Source: Geobacillus thermodenitrificans subsp. thermodenitrificans DSM 465 (GTDB taxonomy: Bacteria > Bacillota > Bacilli > Bacillales > Anoxybacillaceae). From it: DNA of 64,000 nt. The translations under genes were made by a program, and so were the position numbers. The DNA lies in NCBI RefSeq assembly GCF_000496575.1, contig NZ_AYKT01000011.1:62001-126000 (forward strand). Direction: 5' to 3'. Below the pieces are notes generated by a model. The model saw only the letters and a list, made by a program, of their open reading frames with translations. It was not told where the DNA came from and made no database searches. Position 1 is the first letter of the stretch. Each line of letters begins with the position of its first letter. Below, piece after piece: positions 35,815 through 44,668 of the stretch.

Positions 35815-37265
35815 TGCCCGGCTCCTCCTTCGGCGAACGCCAACTCCCGGATACCTAACCGCTCGTCCTGGACAAGTGCTCCGCCTTCAATCACCCAACG
35901 TCTCGTCGCAAAGCGGCGGACGATTTGTTCGTCGTGAGTGACCATCACAATCGCTGCCCCTTGTTCACGGTACGATTCAAGCATCTCGAGCAAAGCGAAC
36001 GTATTTTTCGCATCCTGTCCAAATGTCGGCTCGTCAAGCAAAAAGAGTCGTTGGCCGGCAACAACGGAGGCAGCCACACTCAATCGACGCTTTTGGCCGA
36101 CTGACAGCTGGTACGGATGCGTATCTTGTTGGCCGACAAGGTCAAATTCGCGCAAAAGACGGGCGACTGTTTCTTCTGTTTCCTCGCTCGAACGCCCCTC
36201 GAGCCGGAGCGAATAAGCGAGCTCATCCCGTACGGAATGGGTGACAAATTGGAACTCCGGATTTTGAAACACAAAAGCGATATGACGATGCAATGGCTGC
36301 CGCTGCTTGACATCATCTCCTAACAACCGATAATCTCCTTGTGTACGGATGAGCTGCATGAGTGCGTGCAAGAGTGTACTCTTACCGGCACCATTTCGGC
36401 CAGTGACAGCAATCCATTCACCTGCCCGCACCACCGCTTCGGAAACGCTAATTTTCACTTCCCGCTTGCGAAAACCACGAAAATCGCGAAGACAAAGGAG
36501 TTCTTCTCCTTCCCGCCACTTCCGCCGCTGTACCCTCCGGTCGTATTCGTCCCAAACGCCCGGATGCCAAATGCCTTCAGCGCTGATGACATCTTTATAT
36601 TGGGAAAATACTGTTCTTGCCTTGCCATCAGCCATGACTCTTCCATCACGGCCGAGCAGCACAATCCGATCAACAAAGTCAAGGACATGATCGATTTTAT
36701 GTTCGACGATGATGACCGTTTTATCGCGGCTCACCTTCTTGACAGTTTGCCATACTGCTTTTGTCCCTTCCTCATCAAGCAGTGCGGTCGGCTCATCCAA
36801 AAACAGGACCTCCGGCTCAAGCGCAAGCACGGAAGCGAGCGCCAGCCGCTGTTTCATCCCGCCGGAGAGTGTATGAATATCCGTATGCGGTTCGATTGTC
36901 AACCCAACTTGATCCAAAAGAGCGCGAATGCGGGCGGGCATCTCCTCGCGCGGTACCCCTCTATTTTCAAGAGCGAATGCGATTTCCTCATCCGCGTACG
37001 GCATGCAAAATTGTGCATCCGGGTCTTGAAACACATAGCCCCACCGTTTTGGCAGCTCGAGATGTTCCGCCTTCATCGGCACATCGACTGAGTTGGGAAT
37101 GATGCCAGCCATCACTTGCAACAACGTTGACTTGCCACATCCAGATGGGCCAAGAAAGAGCACTTTCTCCCCTGCGGTAATCGACAGTGATAAATCGTGA
37201 AACAACAGCTCACGATGTCCGGGAAATTTGAGGCGCAGCCGATCGATTGTAATTCCATGTCCCAT
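35811..37265 (-). CDS. ykoD: ECF transporter duplicated ATPase (YkoD)
   Basis: A 484-residue protein with two ABC ATPase domains. Domain 1 has GPSGCGKST near residue 40, LSGGMKQRLALAS and LFLDEPTALLDEEG; domain 2 has GRNGAGKST near 285, LSVGQKRRLSVAASV and LFLLDEPTFGQDA. The second signature is LSVGQ rather than LSGGQ. The single-chain dual ATPase is the YkoD arrangement. It lies between ykoE and ykoC. Confidence 0.93.
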   Translation of the reverse strand: MGHGITIDRLRLKFPGHRELLFHDLSLSITAGEKVLFLGPSGCGKSTLLQVMAGIIPNSVDVPMKAEHLELPKRWGYVFQDPDAQFCMPYADEEIAFALENRGVPREEMPARIRALLDQVGLTIEPHTDIHTLSGGMKQRLALASVLALEPEVLFLDEPTALLDEEGTKAVWQTVKKVSRDKTVIIVEHKIDHVLDFVDRIVLLGRDGRVMADGKARTVFSQYKDVISAEGIWHPGVWDEYDRRVQRRKWREGEELLCLRDFRGFRKREVKISVSEAVVRAGEWIAVTGRNGAGKSTLLHALMQLIRTQGDYRLLGDDVKQRQPLHRHIAFVFQNPEFQFVTHSVRDELAYSLRLEGRSSEETEETVARLLREFDLVGQQDTHPYQLSVGQKRRLSVAASVVAGQRLFLLDEPTFGQDAKNTFALLEMLESYREQGAAIVMVTHDEQIVRRFATRRWVIEGGALVQDERLGIRELAFAEGGAGQ

Positions 37266-37280
37266 CGTTTATCAGCCGCC

Positions 37281-37871
37281 TTATCGGTTCAGCGCATCAT
37301 AATCTTCTTTTGAAGCTGGCCGCCACATCTGTGTCACCCCGGTTTTCTCAAGCGCCTTGGCCAACGAGACAGCGAACACGCCGGAAATGAGGATGGCACC
37401 AACAAAACGTGCCAGCAAAAAGAGCGCCATATTCCATGGGGCTAGCGCCTCGATATATCCTTTGTAAAAGTCCATGATGAGCGAACCGACCGTGGCGCTG
37501 ACTGCGCTTAACGATACGACGAACACGTCAAAGCGCCGATAGCGGAACGCCGCAAACACAAGCTCAGCAAACAATCCTTGAACAACTCCATAAATGAGCA
37601 CCTCAAGCCCCCATTGCGACCCCATGATCAATTCGCCGGACGAAGCCGCAATTTCGGCAAGCAGCGCCACTCCTGGCTTACGGATGAGCAAATAGGTAAG
37701 CGATGAAGCGATAAACCACATGCCGTAAACCAATTGATCGGCATGAACCCCGAACACTTTCACGACTTCATATACTGGGGACCATACTTTGTAAATGACA
37801 CCAAACACGATTGCAATCACAATCGTTGTCAAAATGTCAGCCAACTTCAATCCTCTTGCTGTCTTCACCAT
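37281..37871 (-). CDS. ykoE: ECF thiamine-precursor substrate-binding component YkoE
   Basis: A 196-residue S-component with six helices, associated in B. subtilis with uptake of thiamine or its hydroxymethylpyrimidine precursor. It begins MVKTARGLKLADILTTIVIA; YGMWFIASSLTYLLIRKPGV and LIMGSQWGLEVLIYGVVQGL are typical. AAGGAG lies 9 nt before the ATG at 37871. It is the first gene behind the TPP riboswitch. Confidence 0.92.
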   Translation of the reverse strand: MVKTARGLKLADILTTIVIAIVFGVIYKVWSPVYEVVKVFGVHADQLVYGMWFIASSLTYLLIRKPGVALLAEIAASSGELIMGSQWGLEVLIYGVVQGLFAELVFAAFRYRRFDVFVVSLSAVSATVGSLIMDFYKGYIEALAPWNMALFLLARFVGAILISGVFAVSLAKALEKTGVTQMWRPASKEDYDALNR

Positions 37872-38037
37872 CGCATGCCTCTCCTTCCACAATCGTCCCC
37901 CGCTCCATCAATGTCAGTCTAACGGACTGTCATCATTCGAACGGGTACGCCATCTTCAAAAACTTATATTCGCCGCCGCTCGGCGGCTTCACAAATTTGC
38001 TTGGCAATTGACATTCTTTCTCCCCCTTTTCCAAAAA

Positions 38038-38084
38038 ATAAAAACGCCGCTTCCTTTACTAACTAGCGTAAAGAAAGCGGCTTG
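38038..38084 (-). terminator. Terminator of the TPP riboswitch expression platform
   Basis: GCCGCTTTCTTTAC pairs with GTAAAGGAAGCGGC around GCTAGTTA, followed by TTTTTATTTTTT on the minus strand, between the aptamer and ykoE. Transcriptional control is therefore likely. Confidence 0.9.
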
Positions 38085-38139
38085 GGCATACCATTTCGCA
38101 AGGCAAGGCAAAACCATCCTTACCCCATGTGTAGCTCCT

Positions 38140-38238
38140 CTCCACTTCCCTACGCTGGTATTACCCAGATCAGGTGCTAAGGGTCTCAAAGGCACACTTT
38201 GATCTCAGCCTTTCTAAAGGCCCCCCTAGTGGATGTCC
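38140..38238 (-). ncRNA. TPP riboswitch (THI element)
   Basis: Read on the minus strand, the aptamer contains ACTAGGGGGGCC, the CTGAGA motif, ACCCTTAGCACCTGATCTGG and TAATACCAGCGTAGGGAAGT, the invariant core of the THI-box. With the downstream terminator it should switch off the ykoEDC-tenI-thiOSGF operon when thiamine pyrophosphate is abundant. Together with 37872-38039 it accounts for most of the 510-bp gap before the methyltransferase gene. Confidence 0.97.
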
Positions 38239-38383
38239 CATCATGATGACATTTTCCTATTCAAATTTATCATATCACGGCAGCGGTGATTGTCAACTCT
38301 TTTTTCCGTCCGGCGTTGCGCCGCCCACCATGATTCGCTATGATTAAAACGCAACGACTGACTATCGAATGGGAGTGGAATTG

Positions 38384-39568
38384 ATGGCAAAAGTCATTTT
38401 AAAACGCCAACGAAAAAAGCGGCTTGAACAAGGTCATCCATGGATTTTCCAAAGTGAAGTCGACCGCATTGAAGGGGACATTACGCCAGGTGATTTCGTC
38501 GATGTCTATAACCACCAAGGTTATTGGCTGGCGAAAGGATACATTAACCCGGCCTCACAAATCATTGTGCGCATACTGACGCAAAACCCCGATGACGAAC
38601 TGAATGAGGAGTTTTTTATCGAGCGCATCCGCCAGGCATGGGCGTACCGTGAACGGATGATTCCCGGCATCCGCTCTTGCCGCGCCATCTATGGAGAGGC
38701 CGATTTTCTGCCTGGGCTCATCGTCGATAAATACGAGGATGTGCTCTCTGTACAAATTTTGGCGCTTGGAATGGAAAAACGTAAAGATTGGATTTTGCGC
38801 GGCTTGCTTGATGTGTTCGCACCAAGAGCCATTTATTTGCGCAACGATGTGTACGTTCGGGAACTTGAGGGACTTAAACAAGAAAAAGGCTTTTGGTATG
38901 GAGAAGCAGAAACAGAAATCGAAATCGAGGAAAACGGCGTCAAATATATTGTCGATATTGAAGGTGGTCAAAAAACCGGCTTTTTCTTCGACCAGCGGCA
39001 AAACCGCGCCGCCCTCCGCCCGCTCATCGGCCCGGAGACAACCGTGCTTGACTGCTTCACTCATACCGGTTCATTTATGCTAAACGCCTGTCTGTACGGA
39101 GCAAAACACGTCACCGCTGTCGACATTTCCGAACATGCGATTGAAACGGCGAAGCGAAACGCAGCCTTAAACGGCTTTACAAACGTTGATTTTGTCGTCG
39201 CCAACGCCTTTGATTATTTGCGCGAGTCAGTGCGCGCCGGCAAACAGTGGGATGTCGTCATCATCGACCCACCGGCGTTCGCCAAATCCGCCCATGCGGT
39301 TCCGAAAGCGTTGCGCGGCTATAAAGATATCAACTTAAATGGGCTGAAGCTTGTCAAAGACGGCGGCTTTTTCGTCACTTCGAGCTGCTCTTACCATGTC
39401 CGTCCGCACATGTTTCAAGAGATGGTTGCCGACGCGGCGTTTGACGCCAAAAAAGTGCTGCGCCAAGTATACTGGAGCGGCGCCGGCTATGACCACCCGA
39501 AGCTACTCGCTGCTGATGAAGGCGACTATTTAAAATTCGCCATTTATGAAGTGCATTCGCGACGTTAA
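38384..39568 (+). CDS. ywbD: Class I SAM-dependent rRNA methyltransferase (RlmI/YwbD-like)
   Basis: A 394-residue methyltransferase: N-terminal PUA-like domain (about 1-75, LEQGHPWIFQSEVDRIEGD), then an EEHEE-type segment and a Rossmann SAM domain with VLDCFTHTGSFMLNA near 222, TAVDISEHAIETAKRNAALN and VVIIDPPAFAKSAHAV. A late Cys block reads FFVTSSCSYHV. The family methylates 23S rRNA cytosines; the exact target here is inferred. GGGAGTGG precedes the ATG at 38384. Confidence 0.88.
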   Translation: MAKVILKRQRKKRLEQGHPWIFQSEVDRIEGDITPGDFVDVYNHQGYWLAKGYINPASQIIVRILTQNPDDELNEEFFIERIRQAWAYRERMIPGIRSCRAIYGEADFLPGLIVDKYEDVLSVQILALGMEKRKDWILRGLLDVFAPRAIYLRNDVYVRELEGLKQEKGFWYGEAETEIEIEENGVKYIVDIEGGQKTGFFFDQRQNRAALRPLIGPETTVLDCFTHTGSFMLNACLYGAKHVTAVDISEHAIETAKRNAALNGFTNVDFVVANAFDYLRESVRAGKQWDVVIIDPPAFAKSAHAVPKALRGYKDINLNGLKLVKDGGFFVTSSCSYHVRPHMFQEMVADAAFDAKKVLRQVYWSGAGYDHPKLLAADEGDYLKFAIYEVHSRR

Positions 39569-39606
39569 AGAAAAACGCTTAAGGGCTGACCTTAAGCGTT
39601 TCTTTT
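39569..39606. terminator. Bidirectional terminator
   Basis: AAACGCTTAAGG and CCTTAAGCGTTT form a perfect 12-bp stem around GCTGA, followed by CTTTTTT on the plus strand. It overlaps the 3' end of the convergent MFS gene. Confidence 0.85.
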
Positions 39607-40797
39607 TTGTCCTGAGCGGAGCGGCTGTTCTTTGCGCAGCACACTCAAATAAACGAGCATCGAAATAAGCACCGAACCGGCGGCAGCTAAATAAATGCTC
39701 GGGTAGCCAAACCAATGGCTGATTTGACCGAAGACGATCGCTCCGATGCCAACGCCTAAATCAAAAAACGAGAAAAATGTTGCATTCGCCATCCCTTTTC
39801 GGTGAACAGGCGCCCGCTCAACCGACCATGCCTGCAGCCCCGGCTGCACCATGCCAAATCCAAACCCATACAGCACCGCTGCGGTCAATAACGCCCATTC
39901 CCCTGGCAGCCAAGCAAGCATAAGCATCGCCAGCAAAACGAGCCCCGCACCAGGAAGAAAGACGGCCCGATGTCCTTTCCGGTCATACAGCTGGCCGGCG
40001 AACGTCCGGGTTACCATTAAAGCGAGGGCGTAAAGCAAAAAGTAAAGCTGTAAGCCTCCGATCTGTTTTTGCGCTGTATATAAGGGCAAAAACGAGGCAA
40101 TGCCGCCAAATGTCACCGTTAAAAAGAACAGCAGCACCGACGGAATCAAGGCCGTCTTTTCGTAAAGATCCCATTTTTTTTCACCTTTATCATGTCCCGC
40201 TTCTGCTTTTTTATATGTAATGGCCGCGGCAAACAACAAAGACGCCACGCCAAGCGCCGCACAAATCATGAATAAATGGCTGAACGGAATGGCAGCCGCC
40301 AGCACGAGTCCGAGAGACGGCCCAAAGGCGAGGGCAATATTCCCTGACAACCCGTAATAACCCATCCCTTCCCCACGGCGGTTCGCTGGGATGATATCTG
40401 TCGCCACCGTGCCGGATGCCGTTGTCGAAAACCCCCAGCCAATCCCTTGAACAACCCGCATTAAGAAGAGAAGGAAAATGCTAGAGATGAAGCTGTACGA
40501 GCCAACCGAAATGACGAAGATCAACAATCCGAACAAAAACACAAATCGGCGCCCTCGTGTCTCAAGCGCATGGCCAGCGAACGGACGGACAATAAGCGCC
40601 GAAAACGTAAATACTCCGACAACAAGGCCAATTAACTGATCGTTGCCTCCTAAATATTCGACAAACAGCGGCAATGTCGGCAACGTCATTTGAAACCCAA
40701 GAAAGATGAAAAAGTTAGCTAAGCAAATTAAAACGAAATTGCGCGTCCAAATTTTTTCTTTCTGCTCCGCAACAACATGTTTTTGTTGCGCATTCAT
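39592..40797 (-). CDS. MFS transporter, probable exporter
   Basis: A 401-residue, 12-helix major facilitator. The loop 2-3 signature appears as GHALETRGRRFVFLFG near residue 75, and motif C-like GYYGLSGNIALAFGPSLGLVL near 147 suggests a drug-type antiporter. Both termini are cytoplasmic and polar. The stop lies within the shared terminator with the methyltransferase gene. The substrate is unknown. Confidence 0.85.
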   Translation of the reverse strand: MNAQQKHVVAEQKEKIWTRNFVLICLANFFIFLGFQMTLPTLPLFVEYLGGNDQLIGLVVGVFTFSALIVRPFAGHALETRGRRFVFLFGLLIFVISVGSYSFISSIFLLFLMRVVQGIGWGFSTTASGTVATDIIPANRRGEGMGYYGLSGNIALAFGPSLGLVLAAAIPFSHLFMICAALGVASLLFAAAITYKKAEAGHDKGEKKWDLYEKTALIPSVLLFFLTVTFGGIASFLPLYTAQKQIGGLQLYFLLYALALMVTRTFAGQLYDRKGHRAVFLPGAGLVLLAMLMLAWLPGEWALLTAAVLYGFGFGMVQPGLQAWSVERAPVHRKGMANATFFSFFDLGVGIGAIVFGQISHWFGYPSIYLAAAGSVLISMLVYLSVLRKEQPLRSGQKRNA

Positions 40798-40937
40798 GCC
40801 GATCCCCCTTAATAAAATATGTATTTCGTGTCCCTTAATATTTGTCAGTATAACATAACTGTATGCTTCTGTTTAAACAAAATGTTTTCGAGCCATATTT
40901 TTTCATACAAATGAAAAAGCCGCCAATTCGGCAGCTT

Positions 40938-41474
40938 TTACCATCCTTTCCGTTTGCGCAATGACATAATTTGCGCAGTATGGTGCTTCCCATGCCATGT
41001 ATACAGCGCGGTCAGCACGTACAGCGGCATCGCTTGTTTCGCCCCTTCAGGGCAAATAAGACGTTGAAAGTCCGCTTCCGTCATGGACTCAAGCAGCGTC
41101 GCCCACCGCACGTGCAGCCCTTCAAGCAACATGAGTGACGGCTCGATCGGCAACGAACGGGCGTCGGCCGTTTTCGCCCATTCACTCTCTTCAAACGGCT
41201 TAATGGCTGGCTTATCCTCTGTCAAGCCCCATTTCGTACGCAAAAATGCGTTCATGCTCGCATCAGCTAAATGGTGAACAACTTGAGCCACGGTCCAACC
41301 GCCATCGCGATACGGCGTGTTCAACTGTTCATCATTCAAACCCGCAACAGCGGCCCGCAATGCATCTGGAAGCTCGCGGATGGCCGCAATCCATTCTTTT
41401 ACGTCCTCAGCACGAAACTGTGCCGGCGCTTGAAACGTTCCGATTGGATAACGAATCGGATCGATCGTTGACAT
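40938..41474 (-). CDS. yfiT: YfiT-like DinB-superfamily metal-binding transferase
   Basis: A 178-residue four-helix DinB-fold protein close to B. subtilis YfiT, a putative bacillithiol-dependent transferase or metal-dependent hydrolase. Metal ligands are expected from HHLAD (His67/68) and WHGKHHTAQ (around His161-165). [20 protein letters not shown] is diagnostic. It is monocistronic. Confidence 0.85.
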   Translation of the reverse strand: MSTIDPIRYPIGTFQAPAQFRAEDVKEWIAAIRELPDALRAAVAGLNDEQLNTPYRDGGWTVAQVVHHLADASMNAFLRTKWGLTEDKPAIKPFEESEWAKTADARSLPIEPSLMLLEGLHVRWATLLESMTEADFQRLICPEGAKQAMPLYVLTALYTWHGKHHTAQIMSLRKRKGW

Positions 41475-41530
41475 TGTTGCTCATCTCCCTTCCACCTTTA
41501 TTTATTCAACGCGGATAGGAAGACTCCTCC

Positions 41531-43198
41531 TTATTCTTTCCAGACGTAGACCCTGGTTTCATACGGTTTGAGCTTAAAGCGGGTCGCGTTTTTATGTGGC
41601 CGAACCGGATAGTTGCCAAGCGCTAAATCGTCCGACTGAAGGCGGATGCCGTCATAGCGGTAAAGCGAAGGACGGTTAGATAAATTGACAATGATAAGCG
41701 CCCGTTCATGGCCGAGCGTTCTTGTATACGCGTAAATGGACGGATGATTTTCTAAAAGTAAATCATACGTTCCGTAAACAAACAGTTCGTTTGTTTTCCG
41801 CAGCTGAATCATTCGTTTATAAAACGACCATATTGAATTCGGATCACGCTGCTCGGCCTCTACGTTAATGGTGCGATAATTTTCGTTCACTTTGATCCAC
41901 GGCGTTCCGCTAGTAAATCCCGCATTCGGAGCGTCTGACCATTGCATCGGCGTGCGCGAATTATCTCGACCTGTTTGCCAAATGATGCGCATAATGTCAT
42001 CATGATTTCGTCCTTTCGCCCGTTCGAGCTCATACAGCCGTAAAATAGCGACATCACGGTAATCGTTAATATCTGAAAACTGCACATTGGTCATACCAAT
42101 CTCTTGGCCTTGGTAAATGAACGGCGTCCCTTGCATGAAAAAGTAGAGCGCGCCGAGCGCCTTCGCGCTCTCCAACCAATAATCACGGTCATCCCCCCAT
42201 GTTGAAACAGAACGGGGCAAGTCATGGTTTTCTAAAAAAAGCGCGTTCCATCCACGGTTTTCTAACCCTTTTTGCCATTTCGTCAACGTCCGCTTCAGCC
42301 GCCGAACATCGATCGAGCCATCAGTCCGCCGCTGCCATAGCCCTAAATGCTCAAATTGAAAAATCATATTAAAGATGCCGTCTTCTTCGCCCACCCATTG
42401 TTCAGCATCGTCAACGGTCACCCCGTTCGCCTCGCCGACCGTCATAATATCATAACGTGCAAACGTTTGCTCTTTCAATTCTTTTAAATAATCCATAATC
42501 CCCGGCTGATTCATATGGCCAGCAAACGAAGGTACATATTTCAACCCTTTCGGATTCGGCAAGTCGGGAAGACCCGGCTTTTTCTTAATATGGGAAATGG
42601 CATCAACACGGAACCCGTCAATTCCTTTGTCGAGCCACCAATTAATCATCTCATACAGCGCCTGGCGAACTTCGTCATTTTCCCAGTTCAAGTCAGGCTG
42701 CTTCACGTCGAAAATATGCAAATAATATTGTCCTGTCTGCTCGTCGTATTGCCACGCCGAACCTCCGAAAATGCTTTCCCAGTTGTTCGGCTCACGCCCA
42801 TCTTTGCCGTCGCGCCAAATATACCAATCACGCTTCGGATTGTCCCGCGATGAACGCGATTCAATAAACCACGGATGTTCGTCGCTCGTATGGTTGATAA
42901 CCAAATCTAAAATGACTTTCAGCCCGCGCCGGTGGGCTTCAGCGAGCAGTTCATCAAAATCGTCCATCGTTCCGAACTCATCCATAATCGCATGATAGTC
43001 GCTAATATCATATCCGTTATCGGCGTTCGGCGACCGGTAAATCGGACAAATCCAGATGATGTCAACTCCAAGCTCCACTAAGTAATCCAGTTTTTCCATA
43101 ATCCCGCGAAGATCACCGATGCCGTCGCCGTTTGCATCCATAAAGCTGCGCGGATAAATTTGATAGGCGATGCCCTCTTTCCACCATGTTTTCTTCAA
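41531..43198 (-). CDS. malL: GH13 alpha-glucosidase (exo-alpha-1,4-glucosidase)
   Basis: Cytosolic (no signal peptide) GH13 subfamily 31 enzyme releasing glucose from maltose and related oligosaccharides. A TTG start at 43198, with GGGGAGG at about 5 nt, gives 555 residues beginning MKKTWWKEGIAYQIYPRSFM. Catalytic residues are Asp199 (GFRVDAIS), Glu256 (TVGEANGV) and Asp326 (LENHDLPR). Residue 200 is Ala; family work associates Ala here with alpha-1,4 and Val with alpha-1,6 preference. It closely resembles the characterised 555-residue Geobacillus enzyme. No sugar-transport gene is adjacent. Confidence 0.94.
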   Translation of the reverse strand: MKKTWWKEGIAYQIYPRSFMDANGDGIGDLRGIMEKLDYLVELGVDIIWICPIYRSPNADNGYDISDYHAIMDEFGTMDDFDELLAEAHRRGLKVILDLVINHTSDEHPWFIESRSSRDNPKRDWYIWRDGKDGREPNNWESIFGGSAWQYDEQTGQYYLHIFDVKQPDLNWENDEVRQALYEMINWWLDKGIDGFRVDAISHIKKKPGLPDLPNPKGLKYVPSFAGHMNQPGIMDYLKELKEQTFARYDIMTVGEANGVTVDDAEQWVGEEDGIFNMIFQFEHLGLWQRRTDGSIDVRRLKRTLTKWQKGLENRGWNALFLENHDLPRSVSTWGDDRDYWLESAKALGALYFFMQGTPFIYQGQEIGMTNVQFSDINDYRDVAILRLYELERAKGRNHDDIMRIIWQTGRDNSRTPMQWSDAPNAGFTSGTPWIKVNENYRTINVEAEQRDPNSIWSFYKRMIQLRKTNELFVYGTYDLLLENHPSIYAYTRTLGHERALIIVNLSNRPSLYRYDGIRLQSDDLALGNYPVRPHKNATRFKLKPYETRVYVWKE

Positions 43199-43217
43199 GG
43201 CTGCCTCCCCCTTTTTG

Positions 43218-43231
43218 TGCACACGTTTTCA
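43218..43231. promoter_or_regulatory. Candidate cre site before the alpha-glucosidase gene
   Basis: TGCACACGTTTTCA matches the cre consensus with two mismatches in the left half. It ends 20 bp before the TTG start. Carbon-catabolite control would suit the gene, but the match is imperfect. Confidence 0.4.
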
Positions 43232-43335
43232 CTACTAACTGTACACTACATTACTGTGAGAAACAACTCTCTTTTACAAAAAAAGTGGCCATTTGGCAAA
43301 GAACTTACAAGCTCCCGCCAAACAGCCAGCATCGG

Positions 43336-44262
43336 TTATTCACCAGCCGCACGACTCGCTTCATAAATTTTCAAATTATGGTACACCGTTTCAAGCAGCG
43401 GCGCTTGAATGCCATATCGCTTAGCAAGCAGCAGCAAATACCCTTGCAAATGGTCGGCTTCAATCAGCTGCCCTTTTTCCATGTCGCGTTGCATCGATGA
43501 TTTCATCGTCGGGGCGATTTGTTCGAGCTGAATGCGCTGCCGCTCGGCCATCTCATCAGTTAGCGGTGCACCGTGTGCCTGCATAATCTCCTTAATTTCC
43601 CCAAGCAGCCGATCGATGATGGCTCCCCCGTATTCACCGGAACGAATTGGCCCAATCGGAGCACGAAACAGCGTTGTCACGCCCGACATCGTCGCGATGA
43701 ACAAGTATTTATTCCACATATCAGCGGCAATTCGTTCGCTCAAACGAAAGCGGGCATTGGCTCCCGCAAACAGCGATTCAAGCGCTTCGGTCCGCTCCGT
43801 TCGTTCCCCTGACCACTCGCCAAAACGGACATCATGCGCTGAACTTGTCTGCACGATTTCCCCCTTCTCATTCAGTGTCGTTTCAATAAAACAAAGGCCG
43901 CCGAGGACATTCCTGCGTCCAAACGTCTCCCATAGAGTATCCATATGAGCCATGCCGTTTAGCAGCGGCAAAATCATCGTCTCTTGGCCAATATATGGCT
44001 TAGCATCGGCGATAGCGCCCGCCAGGTGATACGCTTTGCTAGAAAATATGACAACGTCAAACGGCTCGGACGGTTCCCCGGCAACCATCAGTTTCGGCTT
44101 CAGCACCGCATCACCATGTACACTGTGAATCACGAGTCCATGTTCCTCAAGTTCCCGTTTTCTCCGCTCACGGACGAGAAATGTCACATCCACCCCTTTT
44201 TCAAGCAATCGACCGCCGAAATACCCTCCAACAGCGCCAGCACCAACGACAAGAATTCGCAT
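43336..44262 (-). CDS. panE: 2-dehydropantoate 2-reductase (PanE/ApbA family)
   Basis: NADPH-dependent reductase of 308 residues converting ketopantoate to pantoate in coenzyme A synthesis. The Rossmann motif is MRILVVGAGAVGGYFGGRLL, the substrate/cofactor block is LPLLNGMAHMDTL near residue 100, with ADMWNKYLFIATMSGVT near 180 carrying the conserved Lys, and AIIDRLLGEIKEIMQAHG beyond. PanE paralogues are common in Bacilli, so pantoate synthesis is likely but not certain. Confidence 0.85.
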   Translation of the reverse strand: MRILVVGAGAVGGYFGGRLLEKGVDVTFLVRERRKRELEEHGLVIHSVHGDAVLKPKLMVAGEPSEPFDVVIFSSKAYHLAGAIADAKPYIGQETMILPLLNGMAHMDTLWETFGRRNVLGGLCFIETTLNEKGEIVQTSSAHDVRFGEWSGERTERTEALESLFAGANARFRLSERIAADMWNKYLFIATMSGVTTLFRAPIGPIRSGEYGGAIIDRLLGEIKEIMQAHGAPLTDEMAERQRIQLEQIAPTMKSSMQRDMEKGQLIEADHLQGYLLLLAKRYGIQAPLLETVYHNLKIYEASRAAGE

Positions 44263-44420
44263 ATAATAACCCCTTTCTTCTTGTTTTATTGGCCGGCATG
44301 GCCAATCTCTTTTTACCGAAGCACTAGTCCCACATCTTATAGATGAGTCAAGCTGTTTTGTGAAGGTGGTCTTTCTTTTCTCAAATTGGAAAGTTAAGGC
44401 GTTCTCTCACTTTCACAAAG

Positions 44421-44452
44421 ACAAAAAAGAAGAAGGGAGATCAACCCCTTCT
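44421..44452 (-). terminator. Terminator of the cstA-yjiX operon
   Basis: GAAGAAGGG pairs with CCCTTCTTC around a short loop, followed by TTTTTTGTC on the minus strand, 14 nt after the yjiX-like stop. Confidence 0.8.
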
Positions 44453-44464
44453 TCCCTCCCACCT

Positions 44465-44668
44465 CTAGCAACAGCGCGACACTTTACCGCCTTTGGCGTT
44501 ATAACGTGCCTCTTGCGCCTCACAAAAAAATTCTTTTCGTGATTTAATCGGCTCACCTGGGTGATGAGTTTTCATATGCTCGACATATTTTTCATAGTTC
44601 GGCACACCGACAAGCAAGTCAAGAAACTGCCGACGGTAAGACAAAATGGTTTGCAACCATTTAGGCAT
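44465..44668 (-). CDS. YbdD/YjiX-type small protein
   Basis: A 67-residue protein of the family found beside CstA/BtsT peptide or pyruvate transporters. MPKWLQTILSYRRQFLDLLV, YEKYVEHMKTHHPGEP and a C-terminal Cys-Cys (SRCC) are visible. The ATG at 44668 has AAGGAG and overlaps the cstA stop by 8 nt, so it is translationally coupled. Its role with the transporter is not established. Confidence 0.88.
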   Translation of the reverse strand: MPKWLQTILSYRRQFLDLLVGVPNYEKYVEHMKTHHPGEPIKSRKEFFCEAQEARYNAKGGKVSRCC

